DNA of 64,000 bases, taken from assembly GCA_029224185.1 (NCBI GenBank), contig CM055199.1:14631767-14695766 (forward strand). The letters run 5' to 3'. The stretch comes from Karalla daura (taxonomy: Eukaryota > Chordata > Actinopteri > Chaetodontiformes > Leiognathidae). The notes below the pieces were generated by a model that had not been told where the DNA came from, made no database searches, and worked only from the letters and a program-made list of their open reading frames with translations. The translations under genes and the position numbers were made by a program. Shown here piece after piece: positions 51,470 through 60,909 of this stretch; position 1 is the first letter of the stretch; the number at the start of each line of letters is the position of its first letter.

Positions 51470-51534
<65 letters not shown>
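51470..51534. repeat. Poly-C run of 32 followed by (CA)n
   Basis: C32 at 51470-51501 runs straight into a CA array. The minus strand is a G32 tract. Confidence 0.96.
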
Positions 51535-51537
<3 letters not shown>

Positions 51538-52374
51538 GACTGGTACTCAGACAAACAGAGAAAAACAGAGGTAACAGCGATAAATGCGTCACCGAAACAA
51601 TTTGTAGTCATCTTATGTGGAAATCTGTTACATAATTAGGAAATTCTCTCTAAAAATAAAAAGTGCTCCTCGTGTGTCATACATGCACTCATAGCTGCTG
51701 CTGTGGAGTGACGGGATCTTGAAAAGCTTCCTGACGGTTTCCTCCTTCGTTATGCAGTTAACGGGAACATGACCTGTGGCCACTCACATCAAGCAGCTTA
51801 GATTGCAGACTGATGGCTGTGGATCACAGGAGGGGAAAAAAAGCCAGAAATGAAGGCTGCTGAACAAATCGCAGGCTTTGATGCTTCGACAAACAGAGGA
51901 TGTTGGAAACAGTGTGTGGTGAGTGCCTCCCAGTGGCTGATGGCTGCATGTGTATGAGGTTTCGAGCCCTACAGTATTTGCATGAAAAGCAGGTACAAAG
52001 AAAAATACACCTCATACACCCCCCTCAAAGATATAAAGCTTTGTGATTTAAAACTGAAAGAAAGAAAGGGCCATACCCTTAAATCAACTGACCTGTCATG
52101 TGTCTTTGGTCAAACAAAGACCTCTGACTGTGCAAAATAAAGAAATGGCCCGAGTTAAAGCTCAACAAATAGTTCTTAACCCAAGTCTATCTACCCAGAT
52201 TCACACAATATTAAATTCTTCTGCAGGTTTAAAGACATATTCTTTTGTACCAAGGCTATACCTCAAAACAATAACCTGGACTGGAGCCATCTTGTGAAAA
52301 TAAGATTGAAAATACACAAAGTAGACAGCATGAAATAGAAAATTAGTTACACTGTAAAATGTATCTTTTGTACT

Positions 52375-52450
52375 CACTTTGCAGCACCTAACTCGTGTCC
52401 AATGGACCTGAACATGCATGCGTTTGGACTGTGGATGGAAACCATGTAAA
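52375..52450 (-). repeat. Dispersed repeat, family A copy 7, fragment
   Basis: AACATGCATGCGTTTGGACTG followed by TGGATGGAAACCATGTAAACA matches the middle of the family in reverse orientation. Confidence 0.5.
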
Positions 52451-52581
52451 CACAGAACGGACATGTCAAACCTTTAGTAGAACAAACAGAAGTATTTTTT
52501 TATTTTCTTTCTCCACATGAAAAGAAACACTAATTTACAAAATGTCTGACATTATTTAGAATTCCAGTGACTGAGCAAATG

Positions 52582-52596
52582 CTGCCCTCTAGAGAT
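52582..52596 (-). promoter_or_regulatory. CTCF-like motif
   Basis: The minus strand reads TCTCTAGAGGGCAGC, matching 12 of 14 positions of the CTCF core. It lies about 3 kb left of the immune gene pair, so it could mark a boundary between the gene desert and the genes. Motif only. Confidence 0.3.
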
Positions 52597-53639
52597 TGGT
52601 ACAATCAATACTGAGATCATGACGCATACTGTTGTATTTGCAAATGTTGAAGTTGCCAAAGTCTGACATCACCAGTGATACATAAGCACGAGTATGTGCA
52701 CGGCCACACGCCACACACTTCCTATTATGGGAGGAAGAGGAAAGGCACAGCAGCGTGTGCAGCGCAAACCAACGGGCATGACTGTAGCCACCGGTACAGG
52801 CAGAATAATGAGTGTGTAATGAATAATAGAAGAATAATGAAGAATAATGACTTGAGGGGGGCAAGACACACACACTCATAAGACCACATCACACACTCAT
52901 AAGGACAGACATAGATAATTGTACACTATCACCATCTATCTTCCCCTCAGAGTGAGGGAGGAGGGGGGCGAGGGGGGGGGAGTGGTTCTTCTGTCCCCTC
53001 CGGTCAGCACAGCTTCATTAAGAGGAAGTCACAGTTGTGCTGAGGGGGACGCGGAGAGATGCCAGCGCACGTTTGAGTTCCAAACGAGAGCGAACCACGT
53101 TTCAGAAATGAAGTTGCAGATTTTCCGCGGGAGAGCGATCGGAGTGCATTTGCGCGTGTTCACCCCTCAGCAAATATCGCAATTACCGAACATCCACATT
53201 TGAAACTGTTCTACAAATATTAGGTCTATTCATTAATGTGATTCATCGATGTCTTGTGTGTGGGAATATACTGAAACTTTCGTGGATTTCTTCATCTAGT
53301 CTTGGAATTCATAGCGATTATCACACGACTGGATGAATTAGACTAATTTTGTCAGTACATTGTGACACCAGACGCAGATCTGATGTCAGCAAGGATTTCT
53401 GCTTTTTTAAGGGGGCTACACAAAGGAAACTAACATATAACATGTCTCTCTGGCTTGATTAAGCAACAGTTTGGCAACTTCCTATATTTTTCTACATGAG
53501 CTCTACTTTTTGTTCAGGCTCTGTCTAAAGAGACACAATGAAGAGTGGAAAGGTTTTCCTGTTTTGCGTGTGAACAAATGTAAGCTACAAGTTGACAAGT
53601 TGACTTTGTGTACCAGGACTTTTTTTTTATTAAACAGAA

Positions 53640-53850
53640 ACTTATTATGTGGGAGGATGTGGTCGCTCAGTACTCTTTCCGACTACCCACCGTTATGCAT
53701 GTCCTGTGTTTTTTCCGTTGTCACAGTTTGAAAACATGCATGTCTAAGTCAACTCGAGGCTCTAAATTGACAGGAACACACAGGCCCTGATGACACTGCT
53801 GAGAACAAAGCTTTTAAGATGGTAGACGGATGGATGGGCAGGGTCATGGA
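53640..53850 (+). repeat. Dispersed repeat, family A copy 8
   Basis: GTGGTCGCTCAGTACTC, CACAGTTTGAAAACATGCATG, TCGAGGCTCTAAATTGACAGG and a GACGGATGGATGG end; diverged. Confidence 0.55.
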
Positions 53851-55450
53851 GTTCGTGATATTGTTGTATCCGAAGTCTACAGTTGGCCTGAAAAGACAAG
53901 CCACAACACTTTTCAACCGACATGGTTCCAGTGTTGGTTTTAGACTGGGGCTTCACTTGGAATCAAAACACAGGTTCCAGAGTCATACTATCAGGCGTAA
54001 GAGTCAGTTAAATCAGAAGCTGGGGGAAGGCTTATAGCGACAAATAAAAATAAGGTCATGATGTTGTTGTCTTGTCTTGTCTTGTCTCTTCTCGTCTATG
54101 CTGCAGACGTTGCAGATTGTGATCGAACAGCAACCAAAGAAGCTAAAGCAAAACTGGGGGCATGACCACAAAAGCACAGCAGCCTGAGAAACAACAGGCA
54201 GCCTATTGCAGAGAGAAGAGTCTACAAATGAAATCAGCCAAGAAAGGCATCTCAGCAGGCTCGAGGAATTTATATTTCACAAATGTGTCAGCAGCTCCAA
54301 CCTCTAACAGTTTCATCAATGATCTTTTTAATACCCTTGTGTTTGTGTGGAGCACACATTCAAACACACAGGCATGCACACGCTCGTACAAATGGACAAA
54401 GTCGCCTGACTTGTGATAGTTCTCTGGAATTTCAGCCCGTCTGCCATATCTGAACCCCATCTGAAGTTTCCAAATGGATCAGGTAACATGCCATGGCACA
54501 GCACACTGTACAATGAGTTTTTTGTTCTCATTGATACCACCATCTGAACTTTTCTCCTTTTACCAGTTATCAAGATGTTCTTTATCACTTTCCATTACCA
54601 CATTTTGATGTCCTGAAAAGACAAGCAGCAACACAACGGACATAGACAGTGATATATTCTTGGAGCATTTTGGTGGGGAGGGAGGGGGGTAATGGTGGAC
54701 AAGTGCCTTCTAGCGCTCACCAGCCACCACGTCTTCACTCCTTTAAAACCGTTAATATTTTGGGTCCCCACAAGCATTGTGGCACATAACCGAGCCACTG
54801 CATTGCAATGGTAGGAGAAGGTAACAGGAGCACCCCTCGCGATAAATATACAATCAGACAGTAAATGAGGCGGTTTAAAACAGTGGGCTCTGTGCTTTTT
54901 GCAGGAACATGTATCGTCCACTGAGCTCTGCTGAGCTGCTGCAGACAGCCAGAGTTGGCCCCAGGTGAGAGGTGTGATGTTGAACCGTCCAGCAGCACCA
55001 ACTGCAGCCGTAGTCGCAGCCTGAGCCTGGAGGTGACCGCTGATATGAAATGTTAGAAACCAAGCGTGTTGAGATTCTGATAGACTTGCCTGCCAGCACT
55101 GGAATTAAAAAAAAGAAAAAGAAAGAAAGAAAAACATTAAAAGTTCTGGTGAGTCTTGTTAACTGCTCTTGCTGCAGGTCATAAAATGACTGACAGATTT
55201 TCAGAGTTACAAACTGAAGGGTTTTACGACTGAGATTACACTCAATTATGACCCTCTGTGTGTCAGTGTAGAGAGTACTGTGTTTATACTGGGTGCAGTG
55301 ATAAAAAAGTGATTAATGTCTCAAATAATATCACAGGAGGTGGGAGGCGGAGACATTTCACCGTTACCGTACGTAGACCGGGACTGAGGTAAATTAGTTC
55401 TGCATTGTTCCAACAAATATTTGGAAAAGGGAACATGAAACTTCTCATCT
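53851..55450. other. No gene; upstream region of the Ig receptor
   Basis: (TTGTC)n at about 54066-54087 and (AAAG)n at 55112-55134. No further Ig exon or related gene was found here on either strand. Confidence 0.5.
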
Positions 55451-55460
55451 TTTCAGTTCC
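55451..55460 (-). promoter_or_regulatory. ETS-IRF composite element (EICE) upstream of the Ig receptor
   Basis: On the minus strand the bases read GGAACTGAAA, an exact match to the GGAANNGAAA element bound by PU.1/SpiB with IRF4/IRF8. It lies 83 bp before the start codon, a plausible proximal promoter position for a myeloid or B-cell gene. The motif match is seen; its function is inferred. Confidence 0.5.
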
Positions 55461-55542
55461 CCACCGTTGCTACCAGAGCTTTCAATTGAGCTGCTCTTGA
55501 CCTGAAGTGAACATAACTTTTACTTTCTGTTCATCTCAGAAC

Positions 55543-55588
55543 ATGCAGCTTAGATTTTTCCTCCTCTTTATTTTATGCTACATGACAG
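55543..55588 (+). CDS. Ig receptor exon 1: start codon and signal peptide
   Basis: ATG at 55543 is followed by a strongly hydrophobic run (MQLRFFLLFILCYMT) and the donor GACAG|GTAAGG, ending in phase 1. The sequence just before the ATG, a pyrimidine-rich tract ending in CAG, looks like a splice acceptor, so an upstream non-coding exon is possible. Confidence 0.82.
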
Positions 55589-57968
55589 GTAAGGATGTTT
55601 TTTTTATTCGTGACCATTACAACAGAATCCAGAGTACAGGTGCAAGATGTATCATTTGTGCTGTTGTTGTTTTTGCAGTGAAATCCAGGACAGTGTTATT
55701 TTACGGGTACCACAATGGAACTACTGTTACTACCACTCTTGGTAATGTAGAATGTGATTATATAGTAATTATTGTCAAATGAAAACATTTAACACGAGTC
55801 TAAAAACCAAACTGGCAGCTCTGTGGGATTGTAATGTCCATTAAGCCATTAGTTCATCCGCCATTTGGAAGAACTGGCCACCTGTTGAATTACAGTCTCA
55901 TGAAATCTGTTGACACAAGTCAAAGGCTTTGAAGCAATAGCGAAGCCAAAATTACTCGGTTGGCATTTGAATATTTTATATCATGGTGATGAGGACTCAA
56001 ATACAGGACAAAGTTTAATATAAATACCAGCTAAGAAGAGATTCAGTAAAGAGTTGGACAGGGTAGAATACATTGAACAAAGTCAGAGAAAGCTGCTGAA
56101 AAACTGCTCACTTGAAGCAGACTAAATTCATGTCAACACATTTTTTTTCTGTATTACTATTGTTACAAAGTCAAAAATGTCAACATGCCATTTGTACCAG
56201 TGGAAAAGTCTTCTTCCCATCAAAGGAAACTTAATTCAAACAAAGTTTCACTCTCACTCAAACACTTGAGTCTGACTCTGTCACAGCTCCATCACTACTC
56301 TCTACCCTTTTTGTTTTCCATCATCCTTCACTCTCCCAAGAGCCAGCATCTTCTCTGCAGCTGGTGGCTATTCCGGACTACCCGGTAGGAGCAGGTCAGA
56401 GGGTTGACCTGCGCTGCACTTCACGGCTGACACACTTGGTCAACTTCACCTGGGAGCGCAGGGAGAACCAGACATGGCAAACAGTGAGCGGCGGCAGGGA
56501 CCTGACCCTAACAGAGCCGGAGCAGAGCGGCTATTACCGCTGCAGGTCGTCTCTGTCGAACGTGAGTCCCCAACACATGGTCTCTATCATCTCCGTGCGT
56601 GAAACAGGTGAGTGGTTCGTGCGGATGTGGGGAAGTAATCGTCAGGTTCGCATTTATGACTGGTTCAGAAGGGTTTTGTTCTGCTGGTCGACACACAGAG
56701 CAGATTTTTTATATCAAACATCAAAAGTCATGACCGAGGATTGTAGGGTTGGTTTGAGTAAGAGACTTGGGAAACAGTTGAGCAAGTCAGGAAGTCACAG
56801 ACAAAATGATGCAGACAGGCACTGCTGCCGAAAGGGATTCTTAGAAGATCGATTCCAGGATGTTTGCATGAAAGAATTCACACAAAGTGATTTGGTTGTC
56901 AGTGTAAAGAAATGAAGTTAATGAGTGAGCAAAATTACAACTGCGAGGTTGGTAAGTTTGCTTCCACATATGCATGGATTTGCTCGTCATCAATGAACGT
57001 GTCACAGTCGGAAAGGGAGATTAATGGCTAAAACTACATCAAGGCTAAAAAGCAGTCTTGATATTTATTAGAATTCTTACTCGTTTGCCAGTTTTCTTTC
57101 ACGGATTTCAATGGCACCACATGAATGCTACATGATAGAGATAGCTAGTAGTGAGGAACAGTAGTGATGAAAACAGGCCATGAACTTCCCTTCAGCTCCA
57201 AATAGCTTTATTGCTTCAGCTTGTTTTCAACAGTGCCTAGGTGTTTATGATGAGCAAAAACAGATCAACAGTGGGAAATATGAGCAAGAGAAAAAGACAT
57301 CTATCAGTAGAAAATTCAATGTGTGTGTGGTTGAATTTTTCTTTAATGACTTTGAACTCATGTTATTTATTTATTCAGAGGAATTTCTTGTGGATTTTTG
57401 TCAGCTTATGCACAGATATTGATAATATCTCTCCAGACAAAACTGGGAGAATTATGATTTTCCTTTCAGTATACTTTTCTCATTGTTTCTGTGCTGTTTC
57501 CCCAACTTCTAACATCAGGCGAGGGACTGAAACTTGCAGCCTTTGTGCTTTCTATCCTGGCCTTGATCATCGCCCTTGCTGTCCTGATATGGCTGGTCTC
57601 TGATAGACTCTGGAAAATCTCTAAACCTGTGTCTAAAGGTAAAGGAATCCACCGATCATACTCGATAACATTTGGATTGAATTTTAAGTCAGTGTGAATG
57701 ATTTTGAATTTCTTGGTTTTTATCAAGGTTTTCCTGACCTTGGAAAATTACCAAAGTAAGAGGAAAATTATCACTATTGAAATTTGCTCAACTGAATGAT
57801 GAATAGCATTCGTGGTCTGATCACATATTTCTGCTCACCAGGGGAGGTCTGCCAAATAATGAGAATGAAGGAGAAGTGTACATGAATTACACAGGCACCA
57901 ATCCTGCCTACACTGATCTGGATCCCACCAAAATGACTGATGATAACCTGTATGCGAGTCTCTCATGA
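55543..57968 (+). CDS. Single-Ig-domain type I membrane receptor with ITAM-like tail, 6 coding exons, intact
   Basis: Join 55543-55588, 55679-55741, 56341-56607, 57519-57638, 57728-57755 and 57842-57968; the spliced length is 651 nt (216 aa plus TGA). All introns are GT-AG; the first four are phase 1, as is usual in Ig-superfamily genes, and the last is phase 2. Seen in the protein: signal peptide 1-15, a short spacer with NGT 16-36, one Ig domain about 37-125 (Cys62 and Cys104, Trp74, SGYYRC before the second Cys), sequons at 71, 79 and 110, transmembrane helix about 131-152, and a 64-residue tail with Tyr188, 191, 198 and 212. The 41-residue Cys-Cys gap and the motif set fit an Fc-receptor-like C2 domain. 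YTDL and YASL are 10 residues apart, ITAM-like or twin ITIM-like. The role as a leukocyte signalling receptor is inferred; ligand and orthologue are unknown. It is convergent with ptafr. Confidence 0.85.
55679..55741 (+). CDS. Ig receptor exon 2: 63-nt mini-exon, 21 residues
   Basis: It is preceded by a T-rich tract ending in TTTTGCAG and followed by G|GTAATG. Both ends are phase 1, so inclusion or skipping preserves the frame. It encodes a short juxta-signal segment with one sequon (NGT) and several Thr residues. Mammalian Fc receptor genes have a separate mini-exon (21 nt) at the same place between signal and Ig exons; this one is three times longer. Confidence 0.72.
56341..56607 (+). CDS. 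Ig receptor exon 3: the whole Ig domain
   Basis: 89 codons, phase 1 at both ends, acceptor CTCTCCCAAG and donor CAG|GTGAGT. Key residues are Cys62 (in DLRC), Trp74 (in NFTW) and Cys104 (in GYYRC). Sequons NFT and NQT lie between the cysteines and NVS after them. The AG dinucleotide is repeated at the acceptor (AAGAG); only the first AG keeps the frame. Confidence 0.88.
57519..57638 (+). CDS. Ig receptor exon 4: transmembrane helix
   Basis: Forty codons between acceptor ACATCAG and donor AAAG|GTAAAG. About 22 uninterrupted aliphatic residues (about 131-152) are followed by a basic, stop-transfer-like cytoplasmic flank. There is no charged residue inside the helix, so there is no visible pairing site for an FcR-gamma or DAP12-type adaptor. 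This fits a receptor that signals through its own tail. Confidence 0.85.
57728..57755 (+). CDS. Ig receptor exon 5: 28-nt cytoplasmic micro-exon
   Basis: Acceptor TATCAAG and donor AA|GTAAGAGG bound 28 nt that change the phase from 1 to 2, encoding GFPDLGKLPK across its junctions. It is supported because it is the only piece that joins the transmembrane exon in frame to the tyrosine-rich last exon. Confidence 0.7.
57842..57968 (+). CDS. Ig receptor exon 6: tyrosine-motif tail and stop
   Basis: Acceptor CTCACCAG; the first base completes a Lys codon. It contains VYMNY (a YxN Grb2-type site at Tyr188), AYTDL (Tyr198) and NLYASLS just before the TGA at 57966-57968. The stretch from Tyr198 to Leu215 keeps the order YxxL, Asp-Pro, Thr-Asp-Asp, Asn-hydrophobic-Tyr-x-x-Leu, resembling the Fc-gamma-RIIA ITAM recalled from general knowledge. 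Confidence 0.82.
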
Positions 57969-58175
57969 AAATCTACGGAAGGAGGGCAATTAACAAGAAA
58001 AAGAGAGACGAGTACTTCTTTGTCATTTACTTTATTCTGAGAGTTTCATAACCTCTTCATTTGTTGTAATCTCCTCTCTCAGTAGTCATTGGACACACCT
58101 GAATACAATTGAGAAATCTTGCTGCTGAGAGAATATGTAAGCAGTACAAAAGGTGAACTCTCCGTTTATGCTGTT

Positions 58176-58181
58176 AATAAA
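58176..58181 (+). terminator. Probable poly(A) signal of the Ig receptor gene
   Basis: AATAAA about 210 nt after the stop codon, giving a short 3' UTR of roughly 230 nt. Confidence 0.65.
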
Positions 58182-58252
58182 ACCTGAAAATCACATTTGT
58201 CTGTTTATCTCTCTTTCTTGCATCACACAATTAGTAAACACAAAAATCAAAT

Positions 58253-58258
58253 TTTATT
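58253..58258 (-). terminator. Probable poly(A) signal of ptafr
   Basis: TTTATT on the plus strand reads AATAAA on the minus strand, about 635 nt beyond the ptafr stop. Its position just past the oppositely oriented signal of the neighbouring gene fits a tight convergent pair. Confidence 0.5.
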
Positions 58259-58891
58259 TATGAAAAAATATAGAACAAAAGAAGTAGTTTGTACACCTTT
58301 GAGCACAATACAGGATGTCAGGATACAGGCTAGCCAAAAAAAGCTGAAAAAAATGTTGTTTTCAACAGCAGATTAGCTCAAGGATACAAGGAATATAATA
58401 TAAGGATACATTATCTTATGGATAAACAATAGTTGAACAATCTTGAAACAACACGTCTTTGTCACAGTGACTCATTAGTGAGTCAGTGATGAGTTTTCAC
58501 AGTGATATATACAGAATGAAGCAATACTGCATGATATGCATGATCTTCAAGGCTAAAAAAAAATATGACATATTTCACATTGTGTGTGTGTGTGTATGTA
58601 TTGCATTGCATGCAGTATCTGACGCCTTACTTTTGAAACGACTTATGGGAGAAGTCAAGCAAACGCATTTGAACTGCTGTTTGTTTGTTCCACAGAAAAT
58701 GACCACAGGCTTTTCATTTATACAACTTCTGCTTTCAAAACTTCTGCTTTTCGGCCTTCGGTTCATACAGGAAGAAGGACTGCAGCAATTCACTTCACGC
58801 CAACAAGTTGCTGCCAAAGTTTGAGATCGGACATGAAGACAGAGTGAAAACACATTACAGGATGAGTGTGAGGGTGATGCATTTGCAAAAA
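58259..58891 (-). other. ptafr: Probable 3' UTR of ptafr
   Basis: About 630 nt between the stop and the inferred poly(A) signal. It has a short TG run at 58581-58594 and no other signal. Confidence 0.4.
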
Positions 58892-60022
58892 TCATAGGAC
58901 CTCTTGCCCCTGATTCTCGCACGGAATTCTGACACTCTGATTCCTGCTGTCCATGGAAAGTTGCGAGGTGACCGTGTGTGAGCACCCTTCTTTGTTCTTT
59001 AACTTTTTAAAGTGGCTCATTATGAACTTTCTGAACTTCCTCGTGGCGAAACAATAAACCACTGGATCCAAAACGCAATTGAGTCCCATGAGGAACAAGG
59101 TGATCTGATGCGCATCATTGAGTGCCTGTCGAGTGTCCTCGCCCCAGTTCATGTGGCCCCAGCCCTCCTGGATCTCCAACACCGCTAGAGTCCAGGGTCC
59201 CTGAATCACATGGTGCGGCAGGAAACACAGTACAAACACCCCCACCACTGCCAGCAGCATCTGCAGGGCTCTCCGTTTCACGCCGGTGGGCTTCTGAGAT
59301 ACGGACGATGTGGCAGACTTCAAGCCAGACTGCGGAACGGCTTGAGAGTACAAGGCCCATGCAATGAGGGAATTGCACACCACGACGAGAAAAAAGATTA
59401 AGAAAAACAACCCAATGATGGTAAAATGAACGGCAGCTACTGTTCTCTTTTTCGCATCGCTTTCGTTGTTGTATGCCTCGAAGCAGCGAGTGATGTCCCC
59501 ATCTCTGTTGGTACCAGGAGATGTCAGGAATTGGATGCCCATGGAGATGTTCAACAACCAGATGAAAACGCACACAATGATCCCACGACGCCGGTGGTCT
59601 GAGGAGGCCGCATCCAGAGGCCGGGTCACCGCCCAGTACCGGTTAACACTGATGGCCCCGAGGAGGAGGACGGAGGAGTAGGTGTTGATGAAGAAAAAAG
59701 AACCCGTTAGCCGACACATGAAGTCTCCGTACATCCAGTCGCCACCTCGACTGTAGTAGCCGATCCAGAAGGGCAGAGCACACACAAAGAGGAGGTCAGC
59801 GATGGTCAGGTTCGTCATGTAGATACGTATCTCGCCCATGGCTTTGGCTCCGCGAAGGCAGCGCAGCACAAACAGCACATAGATGTTGGCGACGAGGCCC
59901 ACGATGAAGATGATGGCGTAGGACGCTGCGAGGAAAGTGTAGCGAAATTCGGAATCCAGGAACGTTGACCCATTGCCTGAGAACGAACTCTGGTTTCCAT
60001 CGCTTGTATTTAAAGTCGCCAT
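58892..60022 (-). CDS. ptafr: Platelet-activating factor receptor (class A GPCR)
   Basis: An intact 376-residue, single-exon CDS. In mammals this G-protein-coupled receptor binds the lipid PAF on leukocytes and platelets and drives calcium signalling, chemotaxis and inflammation. Seen: N-terminal sequons at 5, 10 and 17, then the family-typical DSEFRYT; seven hydrophobic helices; Asn46 (1.50) and Asp76 (2.50); Cys103 and Cys180 for the extracellular disulfide; NRY at 127-129 in place of DRY; VKRRAL before TM6; FLPHHVIQGPWTLA in TM6; LNDAHQ before TM7; and DPVVY at 319-323 in place of NPxxY. The NR(F/Y), HH, PWTLA, NDAHQ and DPxxY features are hallmarks of PAFR. Human PAFR is 342 residues; the extra length lies in ICL3, ECL3 and the C-tail. 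Cys347 could be palmitoylated. The start was chosen because it gives the full N-terminus and follows a splice acceptor two bases upstream. Confidence 0.97.
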   Translation of the reverse strand: MATLNTSDGNQSSFSGNGSTFLDSEFRYTFLAASYAIIFIVGLVANIYVLFVLRCLRGAKAMGEIRIYMTNLTIADLLFVCALPFWIGYYSRGGDWMYGDFMCRLTGSFFFINTYSSVLLLGAISVNRYWAVTRPLDAASSDHRRRGIIVCVFIWLLNISMGIQFLTSPGTNRDGDITRCFEAYNNESDAKKRTVAAVHFTIIGLFFLIFFLVVVCNSLIAWALYSQAVPQSGLKSATSSVSQKPTGVKRRALQMLLAVVGVFVLCFLPHHVIQGPWTLAVLEIQEGWGHMNWGEDTRQALNDAHQITLFLMGLNCVLDPVVYCFATRKFRKFIMSHFKKLKNKEGCSHTVTSQLSMDSRNQSVRIPCENQGQEVL

Positions 60023-60024
60023 TT

Positions 60025-60162
60025 CTGTTTCACAGAGACAAAACTTCAGTGTTAGTGCCTGAGGTCTTCTGCTGCTTCATTGCTAAATCCATTCAAATCC
60101 AATCCCCTCATCACAACTCTCCATGAAAAAAAGAATCAAATTACAGTTTGCTGCTAACTTAC
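60025..60162 (-). other. ptafr: Probable 5' UTR intron of ptafr
   Basis: Reading the minus strand, a strong donor (CAGTCTG|GTAAGTTAG, exon end at 60163) and an acceptor ending GAAACAG two bases before the start codon bound a 138-nt intron. A non-coding first exon would lie just above 60163. Vertebrate PTAFR genes are known to use non-coding 5' exons spliced to one coding exon, which supports this reading. Confidence 0.55.
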
Positions 60163-60416
60163 CAGACTGCATGTTAAAATGTCTTAGGATGTGAGTCCTG
60201 CTGCATGAAAGAGTCTGTGGCTATGAAGTGACACTCAAGACTGACTTGTTGGGCGTGTGTGCGTCTTTCAAGAAGTGCTTTGCACGTCAGTGGGAAGGAG
60301 GTGTAATGTTCTCTCTTTCTCTCTCTCTCTTTCGCAGGAAAGTCCTACATTGTGCAATTCACCTAAATACCACCCACCACCAACTGCTAAACCCAAAAGC
60401 TTGTTTCAGTTTTAAT

Positions 60417-60620
60417 TAGGGTGACCGGACGTCCCGGATTTCAGAGGACAGTCCCCGATTCAGCCGCCCTGTACCCGGTTAAAACTGTCCCCGAAAATGT
60501 CCCCGATTTTGAATTCGAGAGAAAAAAAAAGAGGGCGAGAGAGAGACAGAGAAAGAGAGAGAGCAAGCGCCCCGGTAGAGAACTGGTCGGATTTTGGAGA
60601 TCAAAATATGGTCACGTTTT
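60417..60620. mobile_element. Short non-autonomous DNA transposon-like element
   Basis: It begins with AGGGTGACCGGACGTCCCGG and ends with ATATGGTCACGTT, so GTGACC and its reverse complement GGTCAC form short imperfect terminal inverted repeats about 200 bp apart. The inner part repeats GTCCCCGA-type words and then a GA-rich tract. It resembles a widespread vertebrate repeat that begins GGGTGACCAGACGTCCC; I do not assign a family name. It has no coding capacity and lies about 250 bp upstream of the ptafr 5' exon. Confidence 0.5.
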
Positions 60621-60693
60621 AACATAAACACCAGTGATGATGAAACCACGACTTTTCTGGAAAATTTCAGAAAGAAGCGTCAGTGTCTTTTAT

Positions 60694-60716
60694 ACAGACA
60701 GACAGACGGACGGACG

Positions 60717-60747
<31 letters not shown>

Positions 60748-60748
60748 A
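60694..60748. repeat. (ACAG)n-(ACGG)n-(ACAG)n tetranucleotide repeat
   Basis: About 13 tetramers; a central block of four carries GACGG instead of GACAG, the mark of a spread point variant. Confidence 0.95.
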
Positions 60749-60909
60749 TTTAGCATGAGCTGTTTTAAAGCTAAAACATATTGTCTGCACTCCAAGAGGG
60801 TGAGAGGGGCTTTCTTTCCAAATAATACAAAAATGTGTAACTTCAGCTTTCTTGTGTCGCCCCCGAGCCACATGTGAAGGAATGCCCGACGTGCAGTGAC
60901 ACGTTTTAA

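Larger units (their letters stand above)
49994..52374. other. No gene outside simple repeats
   Basis: Contains the GA array, the C32-CA array, and a CT-CA pair at about 51294-51342. Nothing coding recognised. Confidence 0.45.

Noticed and set aside
56364..56915. 183-residue unspliced Ig frame
   Set aside because: It reads through the GTGAGT donor at 56608 into intron; the residues after about 56607 lose Ig character.
56608..57518. Possible second Ig-domain exon in the long intron
   Set aside because: No frame shows the Cys-Trp-Cys pattern between acceptor and donor.
59115..59573. 152-residue minus-strand frame inside ptafr
   Set aside because: Shadow frame of the ptafr coding sequence.
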